NCBI RefSeq assembly: GCF_009720775.1
Contig: NZ_WNKW01000003.1
Location: forward strand, 126,028 to 190,027
Source of the DNA: Pseudoduganella danionis
Lineage (GTDB): Bacteria > Pseudomonadota > Gammaproteobacteria > Burkholderiales > Burkholderiaceae_D
DNA: 64,000 nt
Direction of reading: 5' to 3'
A program made the position numbers and the translations under genes. The notes beneath the pieces were generated by a model. It made no database searches. It worked only from the letters and a program-made list of their open reading frames with translations, and was not told where the DNA came from. Below are positions 37,408-45,919 of the stretch, piece by piece (within the stretch, counting starts at the first letter, position 1; every line of letters begins with the position of its first letter).

Positions 37408-38174
37408 TGAAACTGCACGTGCTGCGGGCATGGAGCAAGCTGGCTGCACGCGCTGCAGCGGCTGCACTATCTGCTGCCATGGCCGTCTGTGTGCCAGCGC
37501 CGGCCATCGCGGCCATGGCGGCGGATAGCGCAGCCGGCCGCACGCCATTTCAAGTGCGCTGCGAAGATACTATCGCCAAGACTGTGTCCGTACTGTCGTC
37601 ACGCAGTAATGGCTATACCATCAACAACCAACTGCCTTTCAATCAGCTCACCGCGCGCAGCGGCAGCGCCGCCAATGGCATGGCCACGCTTGGCCTGACG
37701 GTGACGAATGGCCAGTATGCCGTCAAACTGGGCGGCACCATTTTGCAGGATGCTGCCAGCGGCTACGAGTGCATCGCGCCACGGGTGGAACTGTCGCTCA
37801 ATTATTCGCCTGTGCTGATCTATGTGAGCAACGAGTTCGCTCCCGGTTCCTGCGGCTAACAGGTGATACTCGAGCATGAGCAGCGCCACCTGCAGGCATA
37901 TATGGATAATCTGGCGCGCGTTGAAAAAGTGGTACGCGATGCGCTGAACAAGCGCTTCGATGCCAAGCCGCTGTATGCGCCATCGGGTACGGCCATGTCT
38001 GCGCTGGAGCATGAAATCAGCAGCAAGTGGTTTCCGTTCATCCGCGACGAATTCGACAAGGGCAAGGATAAGCAGGCGCTGATCGATACGCCGGAAGAAT
38101 ATGCCCGCATGGGCAAGGTGTGCAATGGCGAAGTCGCCGCCACCATTTTGAAGCGCTTAAATAAGCAAAAATAA
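37407..38174 (+). pseudogene. Secreted HExxH-like protein interrupted by an in-frame TAA
   Basis: Two open segments in the same frame, 37407-37859 (150 residues) and 37863-38174, are separated only by TAA at 37857-37859 and a CAG codon. The first half starts in the nudF stop (TGATG), has a signal peptide ending near PAIAAMA and ends EFAPGSCG. The second resumes at once with VILEHEQRHLQAYMDNL and continues to residue 255. Read through, with Tyr for TAA, the joint would be GSCGYQVILEHEQRH, a metal-binding HExxH-like motif directly after a conserved-looking Gly-Ser-Cys. One base change (TAC or TAT to TAA) or a sequencing error explains it. Function unknown. Confidence 0.7.
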
Positions 38175-38200
38175 GCAATAACAAGCAATAACAAGCAATA
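38171..38200 (+). repeat. Three tandem copies of a 10-bp unit before ispD
   Basis: The unit ayAAGCAATA occurs three times (38171-38180 ATAAGCAATA, 38181-38190 and 38191-38200 ACAAGCAATA), preceded by a related AAGCAAAAAT. It fills the space between the broken gene and the ispD start at 38206, where no Shine-Dalgarno sequence is seen. Confidence 0.85.
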
Positions 38201-38205
38201 AGAAC

Positions 38206-38925
38206 ATGACTGATACGAATCCGACGCGACGCTATGTCGCTCTGCTGCCTGCCGCTGGTGTGGGCGCGCGCATGGCGGCTGGCTGCCCTAAACAGTACCT
38301 GACGGTAGCAGGACAGCCCATGCTGCGCCATGCCGTTGAAGCGTTCCGCGCCAGTACGCTGATCAGCCACACCTATGTGGTGGTGAGCGCCGCCGACGGC
38401 TATATCGACGAAGTGCTGCCGGCCGGACTGGCCGGTGTCACGGTGCTGCGCTGTGGCGGTGCCACCCGCATGGACAGTGTGCTCAATGGCCTGCGCGCGA
38501 TCCAGAACGAGATCGCCGAGAGCGATATGGTGCTGGTGCACGATGCTGCCCGGCCCGGTCTGACGCCGGCACTGATCGCACGGCTGATCGACGGCGTGGG
38601 CGACGATGCGGCCGGTGGCCTGCTGGCACTGCCCGTGGTCGATACCGTCAAGCGCAGCGCACCGTCGGCGCAAGGCGTATGCTCCGCCGCGACCATACCG
38701 CGTAACGGCATGTGGCTGGCGCAGACGCCGCAGATGTTCAGCTACCAGTTGCTGCTGCGCGCACTGGGCCGCGCCACTGATCCGGATGCGATTACCGATG
38801 ATGCCAGTGCGGTGGAACTGCTGGGCCTCACGCCGCGCCTGATCGAAGGCCATCCGCGCAATCTCAAAGTCACGCTGCCGGCCGACATCCGCATCGCGGA
38901 AATGTATCTGGCTGCCGGCGAATAA
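38206..38925 (+). CDS. ispD: 2-C-methyl-D-erythritol 4-phosphate cytidylyltransferase
   Basis: MEP-pathway enzyme making CDP-methylerythritol from MEP and CTP, 239 residues. The nucleotide-binding loop [20 protein letters not shown] is at 14-33, VLVHDAARP near 108-116, and the C-terminal [14 protein letters not shown] fits the family. The leader lacks an evident ribosome site and contains a tandem decamer repeat. ispF follows after 13 bases, the usual ispDF pair. Confidence 0.97.
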   Translation: MTDTNPTRRYVALLPAAGVGARMAAGCPKQYLTVAGQPMLRHAVEAFRASTLISHTYVVVSAADGYIDEVLPAGLAGVTVLRCGGATRMDSVLNGLRAIQNEIAESDMVLVHDAARPGLTPALIARLIDGVGDDAAGGLLALPVVDTVKRSAPSAQGVCSAATIPRNGMWLAQTPQMFSYQLLLRALGRATDPDAITDDASAVELLGLTPRLIEGHPRNLKVTLPADIRIAEMYLAAGE

Positions 38926-38938
38926 AACAGGACAGACT

Positions 38939-39427
38939 ATGCTCAAACTTCCATTCCGCATCGGCCAGGGTTACGACTGCCACAAACTGGTCGAAGGCCG
39001 CAAACTGATCATCGGCGGGGTCGAGATTCCCCACCATCTGGGCCTGCTGGGCCACTCCGATGCCGACGTGCTGCTGCACGCGATCACCGATGCCTTGCTG
39101 GGCGCGGCCGCGCTGGGCGATATCGGCAAACACTTTCCTGACACCGACCCGCAGTTCAAGGGCGCCGATTCGCGCACGCTGCTAAAGGAAGCGGCGCGCC
39201 GCGTGATGGCTACCGGCTACCGCATCGGCAATATCGACGCCACCATCATCGCCCAGCGGCCCAAGATGGCGCCGTACATCGGCGCCATGTGTGCCAATCT
39301 GGCGCAGGATCTGGGCCTCGATATCAGTCAGGTCAACATCAAGGCCAAGACTAACGAGAAGATGGGCTATCTGGGACGCGAAGAAGGCATCAATGCCGAA
39401 GCTGTGGCCTTGCTGCTCGCTGACTAA
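38939..39427 (+). CDS. ispF: 2-C-methyl-D-erythritol 2,4-cyclodiphosphate synthase
   Basis: MEP-pathway enzyme, 162 residues, trimeric zinc enzyme forming MEcPP. The metal and substrate motifs GYDCHKL (D-x-H), [19 protein letters not shown], and the C-terminal [17 protein letters not shown] are all intact. It is cotranscribed with ispD and convergent with the next gene, with only 28 bases between stops and no obvious terminator. Confidence 0.98.
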   Translation: MLKLPFRIGQGYDCHKLVEGRKLIIGGVEIPHHLGLLGHSDADVLLHAITDALLGAAALGDIGKHFPDTDPQFKGADSRTLLKEAARRVMATGYRIGNIDATIIAQRPKMAPYIGAMCANLAQDLGLDISQVNIKAKTNEKMGYLGREEGINAEAVALLLAD

Positions 39428-39455
39428 ATGTTCGCCCGGCGATACGAGACGCGGC

Positions 39456-40241
39456 TTAGCTGTGCGGTGCGCATGCCGTCGTGGGCGGTGCGTTAAACAG
39501 GGGCAGTAGCTTGTGGTTGCGCACGATCTGTTCGATGGCGCTATTCAAGGCTGGCAGCTTGCTGATCAGTGGCGAATCCTTGGCGATAGCAAAAGAAATC
39601 GGGTTGGCCTCGATCGGGTTGCCGCGGATAAGTAGCCTGCCTGCACCGGGGAATAGGCAGTTCAACTTGTCTTCGAGTTGCTGCGGATTCAGGAAGCTGG
39701 CGACGAGGATGGCATCTACCCGGCCGGCTCTCAGCATCTTGACCTGACTGGCCATATTTGTGGCGTTCTGTTCGACTTTGAACAGGCTATTGCGCCGCTG
39801 CTCGAACTCGACACCGTAGCTGGCGCCGCTCATGGTAGAGATTTTCTTGTTGCGCAAATCCTCCCACTGACGGAACACCAGCGGTGCCTGTTCGGTCGAG
39901 AGCAGCCATTGATTAGCGTAGCCGAGCGAGGCAGAGAACTGGAATTTGCGCAGGCGCTCGGGAGTTGCTTCGGCACCGTACAATATGCCTTGACCGGTCT
40001 CGGTCATGAACAGCGCACGTCGCCATGGCAGCGGGTGCGCCACCAGTGGCAGGCCGGATTCGCTTGCGACCAGGTCTATAATTCGCGGAACGGTGGGCTG
40101 GCTATGGGCCGGACGGCCTTGGGCATCGGGCTCGCCAAGTACATACACGGCGAGTTCACCGCTTGCTGCTGCGCTGCGGCCGACCAGCAGGAAAAACAGG
40201 GCCGCTGTAGTGATAGCGGTGCGACAAAAACGGATCTGCAT
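39456..40241 (-). CDS. Periplasmic solute-binding protein, amino-acid-binding (SBP_bac_3-like) fold
   Basis: Exported protein of 261 residues from ATG 40241 (MQIRFCRTAI). The signal peptide ends near SAAASGE. The mature chain resembles family 3 solute-binding proteins: IIDLVASESGLPLVAHPLPWRRAL, then KISTMSGASYGVEFEQ, and MLRAGRVDAILVA. No permease or ATPase gene is nearby, so it is an orphan. It may serve a distant transporter or act as a sensor. The ligand is unknown. No good ribosome site precedes the chosen ATG, and earlier ATGs at 40310 and 40286 are possible. Confidence 0.72.
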   Translation of the reverse strand: MQIRFCRTAITTAALFFLLVGRSAAASGELAVYVLGEPDAQGRPAHSQPTVPRIIDLVASESGLPLVAHPLPWRRALFMTETGQGILYGAEATPERLRKFQFSASLGYANQWLLSTEQAPLVFRQWEDLRNKKISTMSGASYGVEFEQRRNSLFKVEQNATNMASQVKMLRAGRVDAILVASFLNPQQLEDKLNCLFPGAGRLLIRGNPIEANPISFAIAKDSPLISKLPALNSAIEQIVRNHKLLPLFNAPPTTACAPHS

Positions 40242-40368
40242 TGCAAAAGGCGCTAAAGTTCTTGAATACGGAAGGCATTCTGCCATACAGCAGCGTGCAG
40301 CCTGAATCACAAATATGAAGATCGTGGGTCGAGTTGCGTAGGCACAGGCCTGAGCCTGTAAATGGGAG

Positions 40369-40677
40369 ATGATGTTGGCGCGAGATATTTATGCTTACCG
40401 GCAGGTGGCAGTGCAGTCGGTGTCGGATGGGCGCCAGGTGTGGATACAGCCGGTGCCGGGGCAGGCGTTTGCGCCCAGCTTGCGCGTACAGTGCGCGCGG
40501 GCGCTGTGCGATACGGCCGTCTATCCGCTGGGTACCTGCTTCCTGCTGGATGCCAAACTGACCGACAGGCAGGGTGGCACACCCTATCTGTATGCGTGGC
40601 ACGGCGATGCCGTGAAGGTCATGACGCCCGCGCAGACCCGGGCGTTTCTGGCCGAATTCAAACGCGGCCGGATCTAG
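40369..40677 (+). CDS. Conserved small protein of unknown function (about 100 aa)
   Basis: Soluble, cytoplasmic-looking protein without signal peptide or membrane segment. ATG ATG TTG stand in a row at 40369-40377. GGGAG at 40364-40368 best suits the TTG at 40375 (protein MARDIYAYRQ), giving 100 residues. The compact mixed sequence has PVPGQAFAPSLRVQCARALCD and CFLLDAKLTDRQGGTPYLYAW. I believe close relatives occur in other Oxalobacteraceae but cannot name a family. A 6-bp hairpin (40344-40359) lies just upstream of the ribosome site. Confidence 0.7.
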   Translation: MMLARDIYAYRQVAVQSVSDGRQVWIQPVPGQAFAPSLRVQCARALCDTAVYPLGTCFLLDAKLTDRQGGTPYLYAWHGDAVKVMTPAQTRAFLAEFKRGRI

Positions 40678-40715
40678 TTCGCAGTAGCCAGCCGGCCCAA
40701 GCTGGCTAGCCAGAT

Positions 40716-41696
40716 TCACTCGCTGTCTTCGTCTTCGTCGTCATTGCTGCTGCTACCGCGGGTGCGTGCCGCATCGGCCGCGTTGCGCAGTGCAGCCGCA
40801 TCGGCCATGAACCGGTCGACGCTGCGGTCGGCGCTCTGGTGCCACTGCGGCGGCAGCAGAGCCGACATATACAGCTCGTCGCCGGCACGGCCAGTACTTT
40901 GCAGGTTGAGCAGCAATAGCAGCATGGCGCTAGCCGCATAGGTGATGCCGCTGCCGATGGCGTAGCGGCGCGGGTGGTGCGGTTTGATGGTGCGCAGGTG
41001 GAAGTACAACATGCTGCAGGCGATCGCCAGTATCACCAGATTGCCATAGCGGGTCAGCACGGTGGCGTCCCATGCATAGGCCATGGCTGTGCTGAGCAGA
41101 CGCCACACGCCCATCACACACAGGCCGCTGCCGAGGATGAAGATGTGGCGGCCAAAGCGTGCATGGCTGCCGAACAGGCGGTTGGCCAGCCCCCATGCGC
41201 CACTCCACAGCAGGCCGGCGCCAAGGCAGGAAGCCAGCGCCAGTACATAGCGCACCAGCGCGAAATTCTCGATATCGTTAAACCATGTCTCGACCAGCGC
41301 GAACGCGCTGGCCAGCAGCAGGCCGCTGATCGCCGGTGCGGCACCTTCCCAGCCATGCATGGTGGTATCGGCCAGTTCGGGTGCCACCACAAAATCGGCA
41401 CTGCGCACGCGCAATCGGGTGTGACCAAGCCGGATCACGCGATGACCATCGAGCGCAATCGCTGCGCAGCGCTTGCCGCCGTAGTAGCTGCCATTGGCGC
41501 TGCCCAGATCGCGCAGCAGCAACTGGCCATGCTCGTCGAGGTCTATGCTGGCGTGGCTGGCGGCGCTGTGCGCATCGTCGAGAATGACGTCGTTGTCGTA
41601 GCCGCGGCCGATACGGATAGGCAGTTGCTGCAGGCGGTGGCGGTGTAGTACATCGCCATTGCGGGCGAGGATTTCGACGAAGTAGGGCGCGTTCAT
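40716..41696 (-). CDS. FHA-domain integral membrane protein
   Basis: 326 residues. The N-terminal forkhead-associated domain (about 10-98) has the phosphothreonine-binding marks PIRIGRGYDNDVILDD, HSAASHASI and LGSANGSYYGGKR. At least five hydrophobic segments follow between about 120 and 265, then an acidic tail (SSSNDDEDEDSE). It overlaps the upstream serine-protease gene by 4 bases (ATGA), so the two are made together. The FHA domain should face the cytoplasm and the protease the periplasm, suggesting a cross-membrane signalling or control unit. This is inference. Confidence 0.83.
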   Translation of the reverse strand: MNAPYFVEILARNGDVLHRHRLQQLPIRIGRGYDNDVILDDAHSAASHASIDLDEHGQLLLRDLGSANGSYYGGKRCAAIALDGHRVIRLGHTRLRVRSADFVVAPELADTTMHGWEGAAPAISGLLLASAFALVETWFNDIENFALVRYVLALASCLGAGLLWSGAWGLANRLFGSHARFGRHIFILGSGLCVMGVWRLLSTAMAYAWDATVLTRYGNLVILAIACSMLYFHLRTIKPHHPRRYAIGSGITYAASAMLLLLLNLQSTGRAGDELYMSALLPPQWHQSADRSVDRFMADAAALRNAADAARTRGSSSNDDEDEDSE

Positions 41697-43207
41697 CGTG
41701 CCACCCCTTTCGGTGCGGGCGCACGTGTCAGTGCGCTGAGGAAGGCACGGGTCAGACGCAAGCCATTTTCATACGACACGCCGCGTGCATCGATGCGGCT
41801 CTGTAAGCTCATCAGGCCGTGGTCGGTGCTGGCCGTCAGCAGGGCGAAATCATACAGGCCGGCGAACTTGCGGTAGGCGCGCACGCACAGCACGGCACGC
41901 AAGGGCAGCTTGCTGTTGTTGACGAAATCTTCCGTGCACTGGGGCGCCGTCAGGCGGCTATCCTTGTTGTTGCCGAAGTTTTCGTTCTTGAACGAGGCAC
42001 TTGCCAGCTGGGCGAAACGGTACTGGTCCAGCCCTGCGCTGCGCAGGAATTGGTGGCGGATGGCGATCTGGCCTGTCTGCAGGCTGCCGCTGACGAAGAT
42101 GGCGGACTCCATGGCGCAACTGGCGTCATCGACGGTGAACGGTTTGTCGGCCTTGACGTTGGAACGCCCCCAGCAGCGCATCTGCTCCGATTCGCGCACG
42201 GGTACCTGATACGGCCCCATGGTCTTCAGGCTCAGGGGTGTGGCCAGCAACTGGTCGACCATGGCACTCTGGTGGCGCAGCAACTGGGCCGCGACGATGC
42301 TGGTAAAGCTGGCCGGCGGCTTGGCCTGTTCGCCCACCTGCCGCAGCAGGTCCTGCGCGTAGCGGGCCGGCACAAGGAAGCTGACCAGTTCACCATCGAG
42401 CCGCTTGGAGACGTTGACGCCGGCCACGGCGCCATCGACGGTGACGCTGGGGCCGCCGCTCATGCCCGAATTGATCGGGCCGGTGAACATCAGCTGGTCG
42501 TAGAAGCTGCGCGCGATCACGCCGTTGTAGGCGCCTTCGGAAATCGCGAAGCCCAGATCGAGCGGATTACCGAGCGCATACAGATACTGGCCCTGCGACA
42601 GGCGCGCCAGCTTTTCCGGCATCTTGAAAAAGCCCGTGCCGTTGCGGCTCACGCGCAGCACGGCCAGATCGTGCAGCACATCGACGGCCAGCAGTTCCAC
42701 ATTGCCGCGCTGGCCGCTGGTATCGACCCATTCGCCCACATAGGTGTCGGGATCGAGCGCGAACTGGGAAACCACGTGGTAGTTGGTGATGACCAGATTG
42801 CTGGTGCCGATCAAAAAGCCGGAACCGACCGAGGACTGGGTGCGGCCGCTCTTGAGCAGGGTGCGCACTTGCAGCAGGTCGTTGCGGGCGGCGCCATATA
42901 GGTGTTGGGCGGCGCTGGAAGGTGGGGGCAGCGGGGTGCTGTCGGCATCCTCGTCTTCTTCGCCGGCCGCCAGTGCTGCGGGATCGGCGGCGCGGCTGGC
43001 CGGCAGTGCGGGGGCAGGGGCAGGGGCGGGCGTTGCAGGTTTGCGCAAGGCCTTGCCGCTGGCCGGGCTGTTGGCTGGTACGGTTGCCGGGCCGGTGGCC
43101 GGCGCGCTGGCTGCCGTACCGGTACCGACGGCCGCGCCGGATGCGGCCCAGACAGCGCCAGCGCTGCAGCTAAGGAGCAATGTAACGATCAGTCGCTGAA
43201 AATTCAT
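41693..43207 (-). CDS. Exported trypsin-like serine protease (HtrA-like catalytic domain)
   Basis: Predicted periplasmic protease of 504 residues. It has a signal peptide (1-22, ending VWAAS), a low-complexity Ala/Pro/Thr linker (about 23-80), an acidic patch EEDEDAD, then a chymotrypsin-fold domain with the triad H144 (TNYHVV), D179 (LHDLAVL) and S249 (NSGMSGGPS). No PDZ domain is visible. Instead a C-terminal part of about 190 residues with several cysteines (MRCWGRSN, SCAMES, PQCTED, LCVRAY) has no family I recognise. It is followed by the coupled FHA membrane protein. Confidence 0.85.
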   Translation of the reverse strand: MNFQRLIVTLLLSCSAGAVWAASGAAVGTGTAASAPATGPATVPANSPASGKALRKPATPAPAPAPALPASRAADPAALAAGEEDEDADSTPLPPPSSAAQHLYGAARNDLLQVRTLLKSGRTQSSVGSGFLIGTSNLVITNYHVVSQFALDPDTYVGEWVDTSGQRGNVELLAVDVLHDLAVLRVSRNGTGFFKMPEKLARLSQGQYLYALGNPLDLGFAISEGAYNGVIARSFYDQLMFTGPINSGMSGGPSVTVDGAVAGVNVSKRLDGELVSFLVPARYAQDLLRQVGEQAKPPASFTSIVAAQLLRHQSAMVDQLLATPLSLKTMGPYQVPVRESEQMRCWGRSNVKADKPFTVDDASCAMESAIFVSGSLQTGQIAIRHQFLRSAGLDQYRFAQLASASFKNENFGNNKDSRLTAPQCTEDFVNNSKLPLRAVLCVRAYRKFAGLYDFALLTASTDHGLMSLQSRIDARGVSYENGLRLTRAFLSALTRAPAPKGVAR

Positions 43208-43232
43208 GCCTTCCTTTTACTGGGGCCGGTGA

Positions 43233-43886
43233 TTACAGCGCGCCATCCTCCACGGGGGCTGGCGTCAGCGGCGTCATCATGTGACCCAGCTTGGCTGCCT
43301 TGGTGTCCAGATAGTGCTGGTTGAAGGCATTGCGGTTGACCAGCAGCGGAACCCGTTCCACCACTTCCACACCGAGCTTGCCGACAGCATCAATCTTACG
43401 CGGATTATTGGTCATCAGGCGCAGTGATTTCACGCCAAATTGCGCCAGCATGGGTTGTACCATGCTGTAGTTGCGCTGATCGGGCTGGAAGCCCAGTTGC
43501 ACATTGGCCTGCACCGTATCGGCACCGGCTTCCTGTAGGCGGTAGGCGCGGATCTTGTTGACCAGACCGATGCCACGGCCCTCCTGACGCAGGTAGAGCA
43601 GGATGCCGCGGCCTTCATCGGCGATCTTGCGCAGTGCGCCTTCGAGCTGGGCGCCACAATCGCAGCGCTGCGAGAACAGCACGTCGCCCGTCAGGCATTC
43701 GGAATGCACGCGTCCGAGCACGGGTTCGCCGTTGCCGACATCGCCCAGCACCATGGCCAGATGCTCTTTGCCCGTGCTTTTTTCGACGAAAGCGTGCAGG
43801 GTGAACTGGGCCCAGGGCGTCGGCAGGGCGCACGAAGTCGTGTATTCCAGGTCCACGTTAGCCGGGGTTGTTGCACTCTGCGACAT
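43233..43886 (-). CDS. ribA: GTP cyclohydrolase II
   Basis: First enzyme of riboflavin synthesis, 217 residues from ATG 43886 ([10 protein letters not shown]). Zinc cysteines are seen in [21 protein letters not shown], catalytic and substrate residues in [18 protein letters not shown], and the MTNNPRKID motif. It is a stand-alone RibA, not fused to RibB. There is no FMN riboswitch in the short leader. It starts 33 bases after the pirin terminator, so it has its own promoter. Confidence 0.97.
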   Translation of the reverse strand: MSQSATTPANVDLEYTTSCALPTPWAQFTLHAFVEKSTGKEHLAMVLGDVGNGEPVLGRVHSECLTGDVLFSQRCDCGAQLEGALRKIADEGRGILLYLRQEGRGIGLVNKIRAYRLQEAGADTVQANVQLGFQPDQRNYSMVQPMLAQFGVKSLRLMTNNPRKIDAVGKLGVEVVERVPLLVNRNAFNQHYLDTKAAKLGHMMTPLTPAPVEDGAL

Positions 43887-43918
43887 AATTCTGCTCTTCA
43901 AATAGTGATCTACAAGGT

Positions 43919-43958
43919 AAAAAACGCGCGCCGGGCTGTTCGAACAGACCCGGCGCGC
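43919..43958 (-). terminator. Strong Rho-independent terminator downstream of pirin
   Basis: Minus-strand hairpin with the 10-bp stem GCGCGCCGGG/CCCGGCGCGC (43949-43958 with 43926-43935). It encloses the palindrome CTGTTCGAACAG, so the stem can extend by four more pairs past one bulged base. Six T follow at 43919-43924. It separates pirin from ribA. Confidence 0.93.
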
Positions 43959-44044
43959 CCCTCATGATACCAAAACTGGCGGAAAGTTTTTTTAGGCCGG
44001 CCTCTAGCTTTCAGGAGCTGCCAGCGGCCGGCCTGATGGCTGCC

Positions 44045-44746
44045 TTAGCGGGGCAGGTCGAATACGAGGATTTCCGCGTCCTCGGCACCGGCCAGCGTGA
44101 CGGCATTCTCATCGCTGAGCTTGAGGGCATCGCCGCCTTTCAGCGCTACCCCGTTCACCGTGACCGTGCCGCGGATCACGTGCACATAGGCTAGCCGGCC
44201 TGCTGCCAGCGCATGTTCGAGCTGGTCGCCTGCGGCCATGATGGTGGCGTACAGATAGGCATCCTGCTGGATGCGCAGCGAGTCGTCACGGCCATCGGGC
44301 GAGGCGATCAGGCGCAATTTGCCCTGTTTGCTCTCCAGCGGGATGTGCTTTTCCTCGTAGCCGGGCGCCGTGCCCGTGCGGTCCGGTTCTATCCAGATCT
44401 GCAGGAAGTGCACCTGTTCGCTGCGCGAATGATTGAATTCGCTGTGGCGTACCCCGGTGCCGGCACTCATGCGCTGCACATCGCCATAGTGCAGCACCGA
44501 GCCCGTGCCCATGCTGTCCTTGTGTTCGAGCGCGCCGCTGAGCACGTAGGAAATGATTTCCATGTCGCGGTGGCCGTGGGTGCCGAAACCCTGGCCGCCC
44601 ATCACGCGGTCTTCATTGATCACGCGCAGCGGGCCGAAACCCATGTGCAGCGGGTCATGGTAGTGGGCGAAGGAGAAACTGTGGTGGGAATCGAGCCAGC
44701 CGTGCTGGGCGTGGCCGCGGGCTTCACTAGGACGAATTTGCAACAT
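44045..44746 (-). CDS. Pirin-family protein (YhhW-like, quercetin 2,3-dioxygenase type)
   Basis: Bicupin protein of 233 residues, close to E. coli YhhW. The N-terminal cupin has the metal histidines in FGTHGHRDMEIISYVLSG and GTGVRHSEFNHS with the glutamate of HFLQIWIEPD. The C-terminal cupin has lost metal ligands, as usual. Known members act as iron-dependent oxygenases or redox sensors. The physiological substrate is unclear. It is divergent from a LysR regulator across 141 bases, which probably controls it. Confidence 0.92.
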   Translation of the reverse strand: MLQIRPSEARGHAQHGWLDSHHSFSFAHYHDPLHMGFGPLRVINEDRVMGGQGFGTHGHRDMEIISYVLSGALEHKDSMGTGSVLHYGDVQRMSAGTGVRHSEFNHSRSEQVHFLQIWIEPDRTGTAPGYEEKHIPLESKQGKLRLIASPDGRDDSLRIQQDAYLYATIMAAGDQLEHALAAGRLAYVHVIRGTVTVNGVALKGGDALKLSDENAVTLAGAEDAEILVFDLPR

Positions 44747-44887
44747 GATAAGGCTCCATTTCTTTTCGGGTTAATGTGCGATAATTTTGAACATCGTTCT
44801 TATCGCTGCATCCATGAACGACAGTATAGAGCGCCCGTTCCGGATTAAAAAACGGAAAATTTACAATTCAATCATCGAAAAAATCGA

Positions 44888-45817
44888 ATGTTAAGACTGA
44901 GCCTGGAAGCCTTGCAGATAGTGGATGCCATCGACCGGCGCGGTTCGTTTTCCGCTGCCGGCAAGGAATTGCATCGCGTGCCGTCGACAATTTCCTATAC
45001 TGTCAACAAGCTCGAGGATGACCTCGGTGTGCAAGTGTTCGAGCGCCACGGTCCGCGCGTGGTGCTGACGGCGGCCGGTGCCGAGCTGCTCAAGGAAGGG
45101 CGTTACCTGCTGCGCGCGGCGCAGGATCTGGAACACCGGGTGAGGCGCGTGGCGTCCGGCTGGGAAACTGAGCTGACCGTGGGCATGGACAGCATGTTCG
45201 CCGCTTGTGCGCTGCAGGACGATATCAGCGCATTCTACGGGCTGGGCCAGCAGACCCGTTTGCGCCTGATGCAGGAAGCCCTGTCCGGCACTTGGGAAGC
45301 GCTGCTGGACCGGCGCGCCGACCTGCTGATCGGTGCGGCTGGCGAGGGCCCGGCCGGTGGCGGCTATGTCAGCCACGCGCTGGGCCAGATGGAATTCGTG
45401 TTCTGCGTGGCACCTAGCCACCCGCTGGCAGCCGAGACGGCAGTGCTGGAACGGGGCCATCTGCAACCTTTCCGCGCGATCAGCGTGGCTGATTCGGCGC
45501 GCAAGCTGCCGCCGCGCACGGTGGGTCTGTTGCTGGGGCAAGACAGCCTGAGCGTGCCCGACATGCAGAGCAAGCTGCGCTACCAGCTAGCCGGCATGGG
45601 TTTTGGTTTTTTGCCCGCGCCGTGTGCGCGCGCGGCGATAGCGGCCGGCCTGCTGGTGGAAAAGGCCGTGGCCGAGCCCAAGCCGCCCGAGACCTTTTAT
45701 CTGGCCTGGCGCACCGGGGAAATGGGCGCGGCGCTGGCGTGGTGGCTGGAGCGCTGGCAGCAGCCGCAGCGTTTCGCCCGTTTGCTAGGGCATTTGCCGC
45801 GTCCCGCCTTGATATAA
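44888..45817 (+). CDS. LysR-family transcriptional regulator divergent to pirin
   Basis: 309 residues. N-terminal winged helix-turn-helix at about 5-65: LEALQIVDAIDRRGSFSAAGKELHRVPSTISYTV-type, shown here by the landmark GSFSAAGKELHRVPST and the linker helix. A periplasmic-binding-like effector domain follows (TVGMDSMFA to about 295). The arrangement with pirin is the classic divergent LysR layout, so pirin is the likely target and the regulator probably autoregulates. The inducer is unknown. Confidence 0.92.
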   Translation: MLRLSLEALQIVDAIDRRGSFSAAGKELHRVPSTISYTVNKLEDDLGVQVFERHGPRVVLTAAGAELLKEGRYLLRAAQDLEHRVRRVASGWETELTVGMDSMFAACALQDDISAFYGLGQQTRLRLMQEALSGTWEALLDRRADLLIGAAGEGPAGGGYVSHALGQMEFVFCVAPSHPLAAETAVLERGHLQPFRAISVADSARKLPPRTVGLLLGQDSLSVPDMQSKLRYQLAGMGFGFLPAPCARAAIAAGLLVEKAVAEPKPPETFYLAWRTGEMGAALAWWLERWQQPQRFARLLGHLPRPALI

Positions 45818-45919
45818 AACAGGCGTGGTCTAGCTGTTGCAGCAACTGTTAAATGTTGGCAGTTGCCAATAGTTTCAGAGTAACATAACAGGATCACTGA
45901 CTGCCTCTGCCGGAATTCC

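Noticed and set aside
38171-38200. CRISPR-like array
   Set aside because: Units are 10 bp, directly tandem without spacers, and no cas gene is near.
42783-43199. Ser/Ala-rich plus-strand frame over the protease N-terminus
   Set aside because: It is the complement of the Ala/Pro-rich linker coding region and has no ribosome site.
43887-44044. FMN riboswitch or other leader RNA for ribA
   Set aside because: The only structure is a minus-strand terminator that belongs to pirin. The ribA leader itself is about 30 bases long, too short for a riboswitch.
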